From WHSW01 sp963769945 (GTDB lineage: Bacteria; Actinomycetota; Thermoleophilia; Solirubrobacterales; 70-9), in NCBI GenBank assembly GCA_963769945.1, contig CAVYOA010000018.1, positions 134,977-198,976 of the forward strand: a stretch of DNA of 64,000 nucleotides, in the 5' to 3' direction. The notes below the pieces were generated by a model that saw only the letters and a program-made list of their open reading frames with translations, was not told the DNA's origin and did not search any database. Made by a program: the position numbers and the translations under genes. This document shows positions 8,136 through 17,639 of the stretch, in pieces. The first letter of the stretch is position 1; every line of letters starts with the position of its first letter.

Positions 8136-10726
8136 CACCGCCCGGCCACCTCCTCGGCCGCGCCTGCGGGGGTGCCGGGTCCTGAGACCTGAACGACCTC
8201 GACCGCCTCGGCACCGTTGAGCCGGTTGGCGTTGTTGTCGGCCGTGCCCTCGATCAGAAAGGCGGCGCCGGGGCGCATGCGCTCGCGAATCACCGCATGA
8301 GCGCGCACCGAATGGCCGTTGGAGCGGACCTCGACCTCGTCGCCCTGGCTCAGCCCGAGGCGCTCGGCATCGCTGGCGGCCAACTCGAGGCGCTGGCTTG
8401 GGGCCAGGAACTTGAGTGCTTCGTTTCTGTCGGTGACTTCTGATGACCACAGGTCTCGATAGGTCCCAAGCTTCAACGGGGCCGCGGCGCCGGAGGGGGC
8501 GTCGCCGGACCCATCTCCCGGAGCGGCGTTATCGGCGACATCTTGGCCGTCGTGGCCGGGTCGATGGTGAGTGTCCGGCGAACCCCCTGCCGGCGCCGCG
8601 GCCTGTGGAGGTGGGGTTGCCTCACTGGGTTCAGCCCTACCCAGCAGGTCGTTCGGGCCGGGTGGGGGTTTTGGGGTGGAGGTCCAGGGGCCTTTGGTTG
8701 CTTCTTGGCGTTCTTGCCAGCGAAGGCCGGTGGCGGTGATTTCCTCGGGGGTGAGGTTGGCGTAGAAGGGGACATCGGCGGCGATCGCGGTGAGGGCTTC
8801 GGGGGCGGAGTCGATGCCTGTCTCGTCGTCGAGGCGGGCGGCGAGCTCGGCCAGGACCTGCCACATCGGGCGCACCTCGCCTGGGCGCGGGACCGCGGGG
8901 CGCAGGCGTTGCAGCCGTCCGTCGGGATGGGTGACCGTGCCCTCCTTCTCGGCGTATGACTCAGCCGGCAAGACGATCGCCGAGGCTGCGGCGGAGGCGT
9001 TTTCGAACATCGAGATCGAGATCACGGTCCGCGCCTTCTGCAATGTCTGCGCCCAGGCGCCGCCCTTGGCGAGATCGCGAATCGGATCGGCGTTGACGAG
9101 CAGGATCGCGTCGAGCTCGTTGGCCTCGAGCGCTTCGCGAATCGCGCCGGCGCCGCGGCCGTCGGTGGCGACGAAGCCGGGGGCCGAGTCGGGAGTGCAG
9201 CCGACCTCGCGCAGGCCGCGCGCGTTGGCCGAATCGGGAATGCCGATCAACCCCGCCGCGCCGCCGCCGCAGCGCAGGTGGGTGCCGAGCTCGAGCAGCG
9301 CGCGCAGGGCGCTGTCGCCGATGCGCTCGCCGTAGACAATCACCGTCTTGCCGGGGCGCAACTCGCCGCCGATGCGCTCGGCGGCGGCCCTGTGGGCGCC
9401 TTCTGGCGCCGAGTTGTCGCCGACCTCGCCCGCCAGCGCGGCGATGAAGCCGGCGGCATCGCCGGGCGCGTAGCGCGCCGTTTCCTCGGCGCCGCCGTCG
9501 AGTGCGGTCGGGCGCTCGGAGGCGATGACGACGCGAGTGCCGTTTCGGATCGCGCGCCGCAGTCGCAGGTCGAGGATCGGCATCGCGTGCAGCGGGTCGG
9601 TGCCGAGCACGAGGACCGACTCGGCCGCATCGAGATCGCTCAGCGAGGCGGCGATCTCGGGCGCCGACAGCGCCGCCACGAGCTCACGCTCGATTTCGGT
9701 CGCGTCGGTGGTGACGTTGGCCGAGCCGAGCCCGCGGATGATTCGCTGGACGAGATAGCCCTCCTCGTTGGAGCTTTGGCCGCCGACGATCGCGGCCGTC
9801 TTGGGGCCGGCTGCGCGCAGGCGTTCGGCGACCGCGTCGAGAGCGGTGTCCCAATCGACAGCGTTTCCGCCCAGCTGCGGTGCGGTGATGCGATCGCCCG
9901 AGCTGATCATGTCGAAGCCGAAGCGCCCCTTGTCGCAGAGCCAGCCGCCGTCGACCTCGTCGTTGTCGCGCGCGAGCACGCGCTGGATGCGCTCGTCGCG
10001 GACCGTGAACTTGACGTTGCACTGGCTCGGGCACAGGGTGCAGACCGAGCCCGAGTCCTCGATGTCCCAGGGCCGGGCGCGAAAGCGGTAGGCCTCGGAG
10101 GTCAGCGCCCCGACCGGGCAAAGCTCGATGATGTTGCCGTGAAAGGGGGCGATGTAGGGGCGCTCGTCGAAGGTCCCGACGTAGCTCGCCGAACTGCGCT
10201 CGAGCAGCTGTAGCTGCTCGTCCTCGGCGACATCCTGGGAGAAGCGCACGCAGCGGTAGCAGAGGATGCAGCGCTCGCGGTCGATGCGCACGAGCGGCGA
10301 CAGCGGCACCGGCTTGCGGAAATGGCGCTTGGGGTCGGTGAAGCGGCTGCGCCCGGCGCCCCAGCCCATCGCGATGTCCTGAAGCGGGCATTCGCCGCCC
10401 TTGTCACAGACCGGGCAGTCGAGCGGGTGGTTGACCAAGAGGAACTCGACGACGGCGTTCTGTGCCTCGGCGACGCGGTCGGTTCGCGTGTAGACGACCA
10501 TGCCGTCGCGCACCGGCGTCGAGCAGGCGGTCTGAAGCTTGGGGATGCCCTCGATCTCGACCAGGCACATGCGACAGGCCCCGACCGGCCCCCCGAGCTT
10601 GGGCTCATAACAAAAGACGGGGATCTCGACGTCGCCGCCCTTGGCCGCGTCGACAAGCATCGCGCCCTCGGTCGCCTGGACCTCGACGCCATCGACGGCG
10701 AGCGTGATCGTGCTCGGCTCGCTCAT
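8135..10726 (-). CDS. nuoG: NADH-quinone oxidoreductase subunit G
   Basis: An 863-residue iron-sulfur subunit of the peripheral arm. The order is an N-terminal 2Fe-2S domain (Cys at CYEP, CRMC and the following Cys), a His-Cys 4Fe-4S motif region (HPLDCPVCDKGGECPLQ), two further four-Cys sites (CILCYRC and CTLCPSQCNVKF), then a molybdopterin-oxidoreductase-like domain. The last 100 residues form a beta-barrel-like domain and are separated from the rest by a Pro/Gly/Ala-rich linker at about 8460-8690. The ATG overlaps the nuoF stop (ATGA). The C-terminal part uses codons (CCA, AAA, CGA, AGA) rarer in the rest of the gene. Confidence 0.95.
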   Translation of the reverse strand: MSEPSTITLAVDGVEVQATEGAMLVDAAKGGDVEIPVFCYEPKLGGPVGACRMCLVEIEGIPKLQTACSTPVRDGMVVYTRTDRVAEAQNAVVEFLLVNHPLDCPVCDKGGECPLQDIAMGWGAGRSRFTDPKRHFRKPVPLSPLVRIDRERCILCYRCVRFSQDVAEDEQLQLLERSSASYVGTFDERPYIAPFHGNIIELCPVGALTSEAYRFRARPWDIEDSGSVCTLCPSQCNVKFTVRDERIQRVLARDNDEVDGGWLCDKGRFGFDMISSGDRITAPQLGGNAVDWDTALDAVAERLRAAGPKTAAIVGGQSSNEEGYLVQRIIRGLGSANVTTDATEIERELVAALSAPEIAASLSDLDAAESVLVLGTDPLHAMPILDLRLRRAIRNGTRVVIASERPTALDGGAEETARYAPGDAAGFIAALAGEVGDNSAPEGAHRAAAERIGGELRPGKTVIVYGERIGDSALRALLELGTHLRCGGGAAGLIGIPDSANARGLREVGCTPDSAPGFVATDGRGAGAIREALEANELDAILLVNADPIRDLAKGGAWAQTLQKARTVISISMFENASAAASAIVLPAESYAEKEGTVTHPDGRLQRLRPAVPRPGEVRPMWQVLAELAARLDDETGIDSAPEALTAIAADVPFYANLTPEEITATGLRWQERQEATKGPWTSTPKPPPGPNDLLGRAEPSEATPPPQAAAPAGGSPDTHHRPGHDGQDVADNAAPGDGSGDAPSGAAAPLKLGTYRDLWSSEVTDRNEALKFLAPSQRLELAASDAERLGLSQGDEVEVRSNGHSVRAHAVIRERMRPGAAFLIEGTADNNANRLNGAEAVEVVQVSGPGTPAGAAEEVAGR

Positions 10727-12039
10727 GCTGCTATCGCCGTCCCGGCAGCTGGACCGGCCGCCCCCGGAGGCGAAGCCGAGGAGGCGGGCGGAACGTTGCG
10801 GATGTGTTCTTCGAACTCGTCGCGGAACTTCGCCACCATCGCCCCCACCGGCATCGCCATCGAGTCGCCGAGGACGCAGAGGCAGTTGCCGATGATGTTC
10901 TTCTGCACCGAGGAGATGATGTCGAGGTCCATCGGCGTCGCCTCGCCACGCGTCACCCGCTCGAGCATCTTCACCGTCCAGTTGGTGCCCTCGCGACAAG
11001 GGGTGCACTTGCCGCATGACTCGTGGTGATAGAAGCGCGCCGTGCGCAGCGCCAACTCGGGAATCGAGACCGTGTCGTCGGCGACGATGATCGAACCCGA
11101 GCCGAGCATCGAGCCCGCCTCGGCGAGCGCCTCGAACGTGTAGGGCAGGTCGAGCTCGGCCTCGGTCAGGACCGGCGAGGAGGAGCCACCGGGAAACCAT
11201 GCCTTGACGCTTCGGCCCTCGGCGGGCCCGCCCGCGAGGCCGTAGATGATCTCGCGCGAGGGGATCCCAAGCTCGATCTCGTAGTTGCCCGGGCGCTGGA
11301 CGCAGCCCGAGACTGAGACGACCTTGGTTCCGGGCGACTGCTCGGAGCCGAAGCGCTTGAACCAGTCGGCGCCGTTTAAGACGATGTGAGGCAGGTTGGC
11401 GAGCGTCTCGACGTTGTTGATCAGCGTCGGACCGCCGTAGAGCCCCTGGATCGCTGGGAACGGCGGCTTCAGCCGGGGGTTGCCGCGCTTGCCCTCGAGC
11501 GCGTCGAGCAGGGCCGTCTCCTCGCCGCAGATGTAGGCGCCGGCGCCACGGTGCACGACGAGCTCGACCCGCGAGTCGGTGCCGAGCACGCCGCTGCCGA
11601 GATAGTTGGCCTCGTAGGCCTGCTCGACGGCGCGATCGAGGACGTCGGCGATCTCCCAGTACTCGCCGCGGATGAAGATGAAGGCGTAGACGGCGCCGAC
11701 CGCGAGCGCCGCCACGGCGCAGCCTTCGATCAGCTGATGCGGGTTCTTCATCATCAGCTCACGATCCTTGAAGGCGCCGGGCTCGGACTCGTCGGCGTTG
11801 CAGCACAGGTACTTCTCCATCTCGCCGCGAGGCAGGAACGAGCCCTTCTTGCCCATCGAGAAGCCGGCGCCGCCACGACCACGCAGTCCCGACTCCTCGA
11901 ACGGCCCGAGCAGCTCGTCGGGCTCGAGCTCGTGCAGGGCTCGCTTCAGCGCCCGGTAGCCGCCGAGGCGCTCGTAGACCTCGATCGAGGCGAGCCCGGG
12001 TTCGTCGATGTGGCGAAACAGGAGTCTGGTCTCAGGCAT
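10723..12039 (-). CDS. nuoF: NADH-quinone oxidoreductase subunit F
   Basis: A 438-residue NADH-oxidising subunit that binds NADH, FMN and cluster N3. The Gly-rich NADH/FMN loop (GLRGRGGAGFSMGKK) is at about residues 52-66. The second glycine motif is GAGAYICGEETAL, and the cluster ligands are in SCGKCTPCREGT plus the later Cys of GNCLCVLG. The C-terminal 25 residues are an Ala/Pro/Gly tail. It starts 3 bases after the nuoE stop. Intact and of family length. Confidence 0.97.
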   Translation of the reverse strand: MPETRLLFRHIDEPGLASIEVYERLGGYRALKRALHELEPDELLGPFEESGLRGRGGAGFSMGKKGSFLPRGEMEKYLCCNADESEPGAFKDRELMMKNPHQLIEGCAVAALAVGAVYAFIFIRGEYWEIADVLDRAVEQAYEANYLGSGVLGTDSRVELVVHRGAGAYICGEETALLDALEGKRGNPRLKPPFPAIQGLYGGPTLINNVETLANLPHIVLNGADWFKRFGSEQSPGTKVVSVSGCVQRPGNYEIELGIPSREIIYGLAGGPAEGRSVKAWFPGGSSSPVLTEAELDLPYTFEALAEAGSMLGSGSIIVADDTVSIPELALRTARFYHHESCGKCTPCREGTNWTVKMLERVTRGEATPMDLDIISSVQKNIIGNCLCVLGDSMAMPVGAMVAKFRDEFEEHIRNVPPASSASPPGAAGPAAGTAIAA

Positions 12040-12042
12040 AGC

Positions 12043-12745
12043 TCAAGCCTCGACCTCGGCCACGCGCGGATCGGGCTCGCCCTCGGGCCCGCCGGCCGCC
12101 GGGCGCGCCGAGATCTGCTTCTCGGCCAGGACCTCACCGCCGCCGCGGATCGCCTCGACCGCGCGGATCGCATCTTCGCTCGTCAAGGGCCCGTAATAGC
12201 GCTCGTCGATCGAGGCCATCGGGGCGATGTCGCAGGCGCCCAGGCACTCGAACCCGCTGACGAAGACCTCGCCGTCGTCGGAGCTGGCGCCGCCGTGGGC
12301 GGCCGCTTGTGCGTCGACGCCCGCCGCTTCGCAAAAGCTCTCCAGCAGCTCGTCGCCGCCGCGCATCCAGCAGGAGATGTTCGTGCAGACAAGCACCTGG
12401 CGCTTGCCGATCTCGCGGGTGCGAAAGAGGTCGTAAAAGCTCGCCACCGACTGCAGGTAGGCGGGGGTGACGCCCATCACCGCGGCGGCTTGGCGCACGC
12501 CTTCGGGCGTGCACCAGCCGTAGTGGCGCTGCACGGCCCAAAGCGCCGGAATCGAGGCCGAGCGCAGCTGGGGATAGCGGCTCATCGCGGTCTCGATCTG
12601 CTCGCGAAGCTCGTCGGGAATCGCGACCTCGTGCAACTCCGGCACGCCCTCGGCATCCTCCGGTCGCATCGACGCGATCAGCTCGCGCCGCTCGGCCGCC
12701 GAGAGCTCGTCCGTCGGACCGCATCAGGTGCTCTGGCTGGTCCAT
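12043..12745 (-). CDS. nuoE: NADH-quinone oxidoreductase subunit E (frameshift near start)
   Basis: Thioredoxin-like 2Fe-2S subunit (cluster N1a). The ligands are visible as CTNISCW (two Cys, five residues apart) and FECLGACD. The conserved body begins around 12669. The true start is probably the ATG at 12745, which overlaps the nuoD stop as TGATG and gives MDQPEHLM. One base appears missing near 12715, because the +1 frame there reads TDELSAAERRELIASM straight into the body. Without the correction the protein would start at an internal Met at 12669 and lose about 25 residues. An Ala/Pro/Gly-rich tail follows the ferredoxin domain. Confidence 0.9.
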
Positions 12746-14034
12746 CAGCGATCGATTCCGCCGAGGATCGGGTCGAGCATCGCCAGGTTCGTGATCAGGT
12801 CGGCGACGTAGCCGCCGAGGCACATGTCGCGAAGCGCTTGCAGGTTGACGTAGGAGGGATCGCGAAAGTGAACCCGGGCGGGCTTTGCCGAGCCGTCGGC
12901 GAGGACGTAGCAACCGAGCTCGCCGCGCGGCGACTCGATCGGGTGATAGGTCTCGCCGGGCGGCACGCGAAAGCCTTCGGTGACGAGCTTGAAGTGATGG
13001 ATCAGCGCTTCCATCGAGGTCGAAAGCTCATGGCGGGGCGGCAGCACGATCTTGCGATCGTCGGCGATCCAGGCGCCGCCGGGGAGCTTGTCGAGGCACT
13101 GCTCGATGATGCTCACGGACTCGCGCATCTCGCTCATGCGAACGCGAAAGCGGTCATAGCAATCGCCGACCGTGCCGACCGGAATCTTGAACTCGAGATC
13201 GCCGTAGGCGAGATAGGGGGCGGCCTTTCGCAGATCCCAGGGCTCACCGGCGGCGCGCAGCAGCGGCCCGGTGACGCCGAGCTCGATCAGCCGCTCGCGC
13301 GAGACGATGCCGACGCCCTTGGTGCGCTGGAGAAAGATCTCGTTGCGGTCGAGCAGCGCCTCGTACTGGCTGATCCGGCCGGGCATCTGATCGCAGAAGG
13401 CCCGGGTCTTCTCCTCGAAGCCGACCGGGATGTCCTCGAAGACGCCGCCGACCTGGAAGTAGCGGGTGTGCATCCGCTGTCCCGTCGCCATTTCGAACAG
13501 GTCGAGGATCGCGTCGCGCTGGCGAAACGTGTACCAGAGCATCGAAACGGCGCCGAGGTCGAGCGCCGAGGTGCCGAGCCAGATCAGGTGCGAATGGATC
13601 CGGTTGAGCTCCAAGAACAGGGTCCGCAGGTACGTGGCCCGGGGCGGGATCTCGAGCCCCAGCAGTTCCTCGACCGCACCGCAGAACGCCTGCATGTTGA
13701 AGAGATAGGAGACGTAGTCCATGCGTTCGACGAACGGGATCACCTTCCAGTAACTCTTGTCTTCGCACGACTTCTCGATCCCCGTGTGGACGTAGCCGAT
13801 CACCGGCTTCAGGTCCATCACCGTCTCGCCTTGGAGCGCGACCAGCAAGCGCAGCACGCCGTGCGTCGCCGGGTGGTGTGGACCCATGTTGACGGTGAGC
13901 AGCTCGTGCTCGGGCTCGAGCAGATCGCCGGCTTCGGTGCGCTCGATCGGCGAGGTGCCGATGACCTCGACGCTGGAGGCCGCGACGACGTCGCCGCCGC
14001 TGACGGGGCCCGAGCCGCGCGTCGTCGCGCTCAT
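12745..14034 (-). CDS. nuoD: NADH-quinone oxidoreductase subunit D
   Basis: A 429-residue 49-kDa-type subunit that lines the quinone site. Family signatures are 'NMGPHHPATHGVLR' near residue 50 with the quinone-site His, then 'RIHSHLIWLG' and 'ESPRGELGCYVLADG', where hydrogenase-type Cys ligands are replaced. The ATG at 14034 overlaps the nuoBC stop as ATGA and is preferred over a GTG three codons upstream. It is separate from NuoC, unlike the enterobacterial NuoCD fusion. Confidence 0.95.
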   Translation of the reverse strand: MSATTRGSGPVSGGDVVAASSVEVIGTSPIERTEAGDLLEPEHELLTVNMGPHHPATHGVLRLLVALQGETVMDLKPVIGYVHTGIEKSCEDKSYWKVIPFVERMDYVSYLFNMQAFCGAVEELLGLEIPPRATYLRTLFLELNRIHSHLIWLGTSALDLGAVSMLWYTFRQRDAILDLFEMATGQRMHTRYFQVGGVFEDIPVGFEEKTRAFCDQMPGRISQYEALLDRNEIFLQRTKGVGIVSRERLIELGVTGPLLRAAGEPWDLRKAAPYLAYGDLEFKIPVGTVGDCYDRFRVRMSEMRESVSIIEQCLDKLPGGAWIADDRKIVLPPRHELSTSMEALIHHFKLVTEGFRVPPGETYHPIESPRGELGCYVLADGSAKPARVHFRDPSYVNLQALRDMCLGGYVADLITNLAMLDPILGGIDR

Positions 14035-15340
14035 CGCGACCACCCCGGGACGGCGCGCTCGTTGTGGGTGAAGATGACAGGCTCGCCGCCGACGGGGAAG
14101 TCGCGGCGCTGCGGCCAGCCGACGTAGTTCTCCGGCATCAGGATCCGGCGCAGATCGGGATGCCCGCGAAAGACGATGCCGAAGAAGTCGTAGACCTCGC
14201 GCTCCTGAAACTCCGCCGTGGGAAAGAGCTCAACGCAAGAATCGATCTCAGGCAACGCATCGGGGCCTGGATCGTCGAGGGCAGCGCGGACCCGGATGCG
14301 TTCGACGCGATCGCGGTTGAGGAGCTCGTAATGGACGGCGAAGCGCGGGGTCGCCGGCAGGTAGTCGACCCCGTGGACGCTGGCGAGGAAGCGGTACTCA
14401 TGCTCCGGGGTGTCGCGCAGCCATGTCAGCACCGCCAGGATCTGCTCGGGATCGACGATCAAGCAGGCCTGCTCGTGCTGGAAGTAGCTGGCGCGCACCG
14501 AGCCCGCGTGGGCATCGCCGACCTCGCCGGCGATCAGCTCGATCCCGAGGGCGTCGGGCACTATCGAGTTCCCGCCCCGGCGAGCGCCGGGACCGTCGGC
14601 GCCCTCGGGACCTGTGTCCTGCGCAGCAGCGGCGACGGCTTGGCGCGCGCGCCCGTAGGCGGCCTCGGCCGCTGCGGATGGCTGGCCGGCGATGACGTCC
14701 TCGCGAGCCCACTCCTCGGTGCCGACCGCGTTGTAGCGCCGGCGCCAGCCCTGGTCGGGATTGCCCTGGATCAGGCGCTGCAGCTTGTTGAAGCCATACA
14801 TCAGCGCCTCGGGGCGCGGTGGGCAGCCGGGGATGTGAACGTCGATCGGCATGAACTTGTCGGCGCCCTGAACGACCGCGTAGTTGGCGAACATGCCCCC
14901 CGAGGAAGAGCATGCGCCCATCGAGATCGCCCAGCGCGGCTCGAGCATCTGGTCGTAGAGGCGGCGGATGACCGGCGCCATCTTGATCGAGACGCGACCC
15001 GAGAGGATGATCAGGTCGGCTTGGCGCGGCGAGGCGCGCAGTGCCTCGGCCCCGAACCGGGCGAGGTCGTTGCGCGGCGAGCCGACCACCGCGATCATCT
15101 CCATCGCGCAGCAGGCGAGGCCGAAGGTCATCGGAAAGCAGGAGTTGGCTCGCCCCAGTTGAGCAGGTCCTCGAGCTTGCCGGTGAAAACCGACTGCTCG
15201 ACGTGCTCGTCAAGCTCGGCGTCGTCGAGGTCTCCACGCAGAAGGTCGCGGGCGCGCAGCTGGCGCACGCGCAGGTGCTCGGGCGAGCCCGGCTCGTCCA
15301 GCGGCGAGAGGCCGCGGATCTTGTCGCGCTTTACCTCCAA
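14031..15340 (-). CDS. nuoBC: Fused NADH-quinone oxidoreductase subunit B-C (frameshifted N-terminus)
   Basis: One open frame of 366 residues carries NuoB (MTFGLACC with the tandem Cys, GACSSSGGMF, HIPGCPPRPEAL: the N2 cluster ligands) then an Ala-rich linker of about 50 residues, then NuoC (ASVHGVDYL, VELFPTAEFQEREVYDFFGI, HPDLRRILMPENY). The two subunits are therefore a single polypeptide. The NuoB N-terminus (LDEHVEQSVFTGKLEDLLNWG) is in another frame just upstream. One missing G in the run at 15153-15156 joins them exactly into WGRANSCFPMTFG. The start is uncertain; a TTG at 15340 inside the nuoA stop region is the best candidate. Confidence 0.9.
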
Positions 15341-15702
15341 TCGAGCGCACCCCGGCGCCACACGTAGATCAGCGCGACCATCAGCAAGACGACGAAGACC
15401 ATCACCTCGACCAAGACGAAGACCGAGTCGGCCGCGTTGAAGATCACCCCGACCGGATACAAGAAAACGACCTCGATGTCGAAGAGGATGAACAGCATCG
15501 CGACCATGTAGAAGCTGACGCCGAAGCGAAAGGTGCGCGAGATCTCGCTCGGCAGGCCGCACTCATAGGGATCGGTCTTCGCCGCACGGGCGTGGACGCG
15601 CTTGCGTCCGATGACGCTGTTGAGCACCGCGAAGGCGCTACCGACGATCACGCCGAGGCCGACGAAGACCAACACAGGGAGATAGGAGCGCAGCACGGAC
15701 AC
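15331..15702 (-). CDS. nuoA: NADH-quinone oxidoreductase subunit A
   Basis: A 123-residue, three-helix membrane subunit and the first gene of the operon. The family motif KTDPYECGLP sits after helix 1, and 'FYMVAMLFILFDIEVVFLYP' with its acidic residues forms helix 2. The start is GTG at 15702 (MSVLRSYLP). A hairpin and a possible -10 element lie just upstream. Length is normal for NuoA. Confidence 0.95.
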   Translation of the reverse strand: MSVLRSYLPVLVFVGLGVIVGSAFAVLNSVIGRKRVHARAAKTDPYECGLPSEISRTFRFGVSFYMVAMLFILFDIEVVFLYPVGVIFNAADSVFVLVEVMVFVVLLMVALIYVWRRGALDWR

Positions 15703-15731
15703 GAGTTGTATCCGAGTTTGTGCCGCATTGC

Positions 15732-15763
15732 TACATAGTGTGCTTCCGCATGAGAAAGCGGAA
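15732..15763 (-). promoter_or_regulatory. Putative nuo operon promoter region with inverted repeat
   Basis: Reading the minus strand, TATGTA (15737-15732) resembles a -10 hexamer 30 bases before the nuoA GTG. Directly upstream is a perfect 6-base inverted repeat, TTCCGC (15744-15749) and GCGGAA (15758-15763), separated by 8 bases. No good -35 is visible, so the repeat occupies the place where an activator or repressor could act. It has no T-run and is a poor terminator. The promoter call is tentative. Confidence 0.35.
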
Positions 15764-15801
15764 AAGTCCTACTCGATGCGACCGGCATCTGGCTTGGCGC
15801 C

Positions 15802-16883
15802 TCAACCGGGCCAGCCGCGTGACCTCGAGCGTGCTCTTGGCGGTGTCGATTGGCAACACGTCGGTTGGCTGAGACCGCCGAAGGGGGCCGAGCTGACGGC
15901 GACGAGGTTGACGAAGAGGCTGCCCGGGGGCGCTTTGCGAATGGTGGCGACGCCGTACTTGCGCGATCGTCCGCGGGCCCGTCGCCGGGAAGGCAGTTGA
16001 AGCCGGTCAGCTTCGACAGGTGTCCCTTCCAGGTGACGAAGCTCTTGGCGCTGCCGTCGGGCTCGAGTCTGAGTTGGGTCGGTGCTGAGAAAGAGACGGG
16101 TCGAGATCCGCGCGGCGCCGCCGAGGCCGGCTGCGTCGGTGACCAACCGTGCCTTGACCACCAGGCGCTCGCCCTTGGCCAGGCCGGCGAGCTCGTGCGA
16201 GAAGACGAGCGTCGGGCGCTTGGCGATCGGCACACCTGCGCATAGACAGCCCGCCGCGCGCTGGGCGGCCGGCGCCTTCGCCGTCGCCGGGCGAAAGCGA
16301 ATGACTCGGATGCCCGCCATGTCCTGAACGACGGTCGGCGTCTTCTCGTTCTGGCCGACCAGCAGGAGTCGCCTTGCTTTGCCTTCGGGTGGCTGGCGCT
16401 GACGACGACGTTGACGAATGACGGGCCGCGCCATGGCAGGCCGTTTGCGGCGGCATCTTCAGCTTGCCGTCGCCGAAGGTGACAACGGCGTGATGGTGTT
16501 CGTGGCTGACCTCGTCGACCCACGGCTTGGCGAGGGCGATCGCACGACCGGGCTTCTCCTTGGCGGCCTCGGCGTCGGCGGCGAGCAGCAGCGTCGCCTC
16601 GACCTTGGGCGAGTAGGCGTAGACGTTGCCGATCCGCCCCGGATGATTCGCAGCCGGGGCATCGGTGGTCAGCTCGAGCTCGGCGAGCACCTCGAGCCGG
16701 TCGCCGGCAGCGATCTCGGGCAGCGGCAGGTCGGTCTGCGAGCCGGGTCCGAACGAGAGCACCACGCGCCTGCCCTTGCCGGGATCGGCGACGATCGGGA
16801 TCGTCTCGGTGAAGCTCGGGCGAGTTGCCGGTGGAACCGATCTCGATCGAGGCTCTGCGCGGCATCGGACCGGATCCTGTCAC
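15802..16883 (-). pseudogene. Frame-disrupted conserved hypothetical protein
   Basis: A protein of about 330 residues can be pieced together on the minus strand only by changing frame at least four times (near 16815, 16430, 16370, 16090 and again near 15980). The readable pieces are coherent: a beta-rich part (VLSFGPGSQTDLPLPEIAAG), a middle part with His-Glu-His-His-His, a part LLLVGQNEKTPTVVQDMAG, and an end SLFVNLVAVSSAPF. I do not recognise the family. The first coding residues near 16883 lack a signal peptide. It is either a decayed gene or a patch of poor consensus; the density of breaks is higher than in the adjacent nuo genes. Confidence 0.5.
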
Positions 16884-16951
16884 TCGCAGCGATTGCGTTC
16901 AAGGCGCAAGATCAGGAGCCCGGCGTTGTCAGATGCTTTGATCCGCGAACG

Positions 16952-17388
16952 ATGGAGAACGTGCATCTAGTCGTCGGCGTCGCCGTGCTCGCGACCAATC
17001 TGGTCGCGGGAACTGGGGTGCGCTTGCCTGGTATCGCAACCGGCCCAGCGTCGGCTTCTGGTATCTGCTGCGCGTCGCTCAGGCCACCGTCGTCGTCCAG
17101 GTGCTCGCCGGGTCGGTGTTGCTGTTGCTGGGAAACGAGGCCCCCGACGGCCTGCACTACATCTACGGAACGTTGCCGCTGCTGGTCACGCTGCTCGCCG
17201 AGGGCGCTCGCTCGGGGGCCGCGGAAAACGAGCTCTCCGGGCTCGACTTCGACGCCTTGCCAAAGGATCGCCAACGCCTGATCGCCACCGCGATCGTTCG
17301 TCGCGAGACCGGGATCATGGCCGTCTCGGCGCTGATCGTCGCTGTTCTTGGCGCTGCGAGCGGCGGGCACCAGCGGTGGCTCTTCTGA
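16952..17388 (+). CDS. Small integral membrane protein (one frameshift)
   Basis: Starts at ATG (MENVHLVVGVAVLATNLVAG). A single-base break near 17009 is needed to continue as NWGALAWYRNRPSVGFWYLL and then LAGSVLLLLGNEAPDGLHYIYG. Three or four hydrophobic helices are visible, with a charged cytoplasmic loop of about 45 residues (SGLDFDALPKDRQRLIATA) before the last helix. The TGA at 17388 ends the most natural frame. No known family was recognised. It is divergent from the disrupted gene upstream with about 70 bases between them. Confidence 0.6.
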
Positions 17389-17470
17389 GCAGCGCTGGAG
17401 CGTCGCCGGGGTCGTACATCCGGCTGCTTTTCTCGCTTTCACTGAAACTCTCGGCGTTCTCGTCGGTTAT

Positions 17471-17623
17471 ATGCGTATGGCCGAATCACAGACCAAGCAG
17501 GCGAACGCGAGCGATCACTCACGGCTGACCGGCCCCGCCGAGCAGGCGCGCCGCGAGCTCGTCGAGTGGTGTCAGCGGCGAGGCCTGCCGGTCCCGCAAG
17601 AGCGCCGCGCTCCCCGTCGTTAG
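17471..17623 (+). CDS. Possible small protein, 50 residues
   Basis: A short frame from ATG (MRMAESQTKQANAS) to TAG. It is hydrophilic, with Arg/Glu-rich helices and a single Trp-Cys pair near residue 33. It follows the membrane protein in a frame that is also open upstream, so it could be read-through of a frame error rather than a separate gene. There is no clear Shine-Dalgarno sequence. No family recognised. Confidence 0.3.
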   Translation: MRMAESQTKQANASDHSRLTGPAEQARRELVEWCQRRGLPVPQERRAPRR

Positions 17624-17639
17624 CCTCGAACACGAGCCT

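Noticed and set aside
11386..14127. A 913-residue open frame on the plus strand
   Set aside because: Antisense to intact nuoD, nuoE and nuoF; composition is that of a shadow frame.
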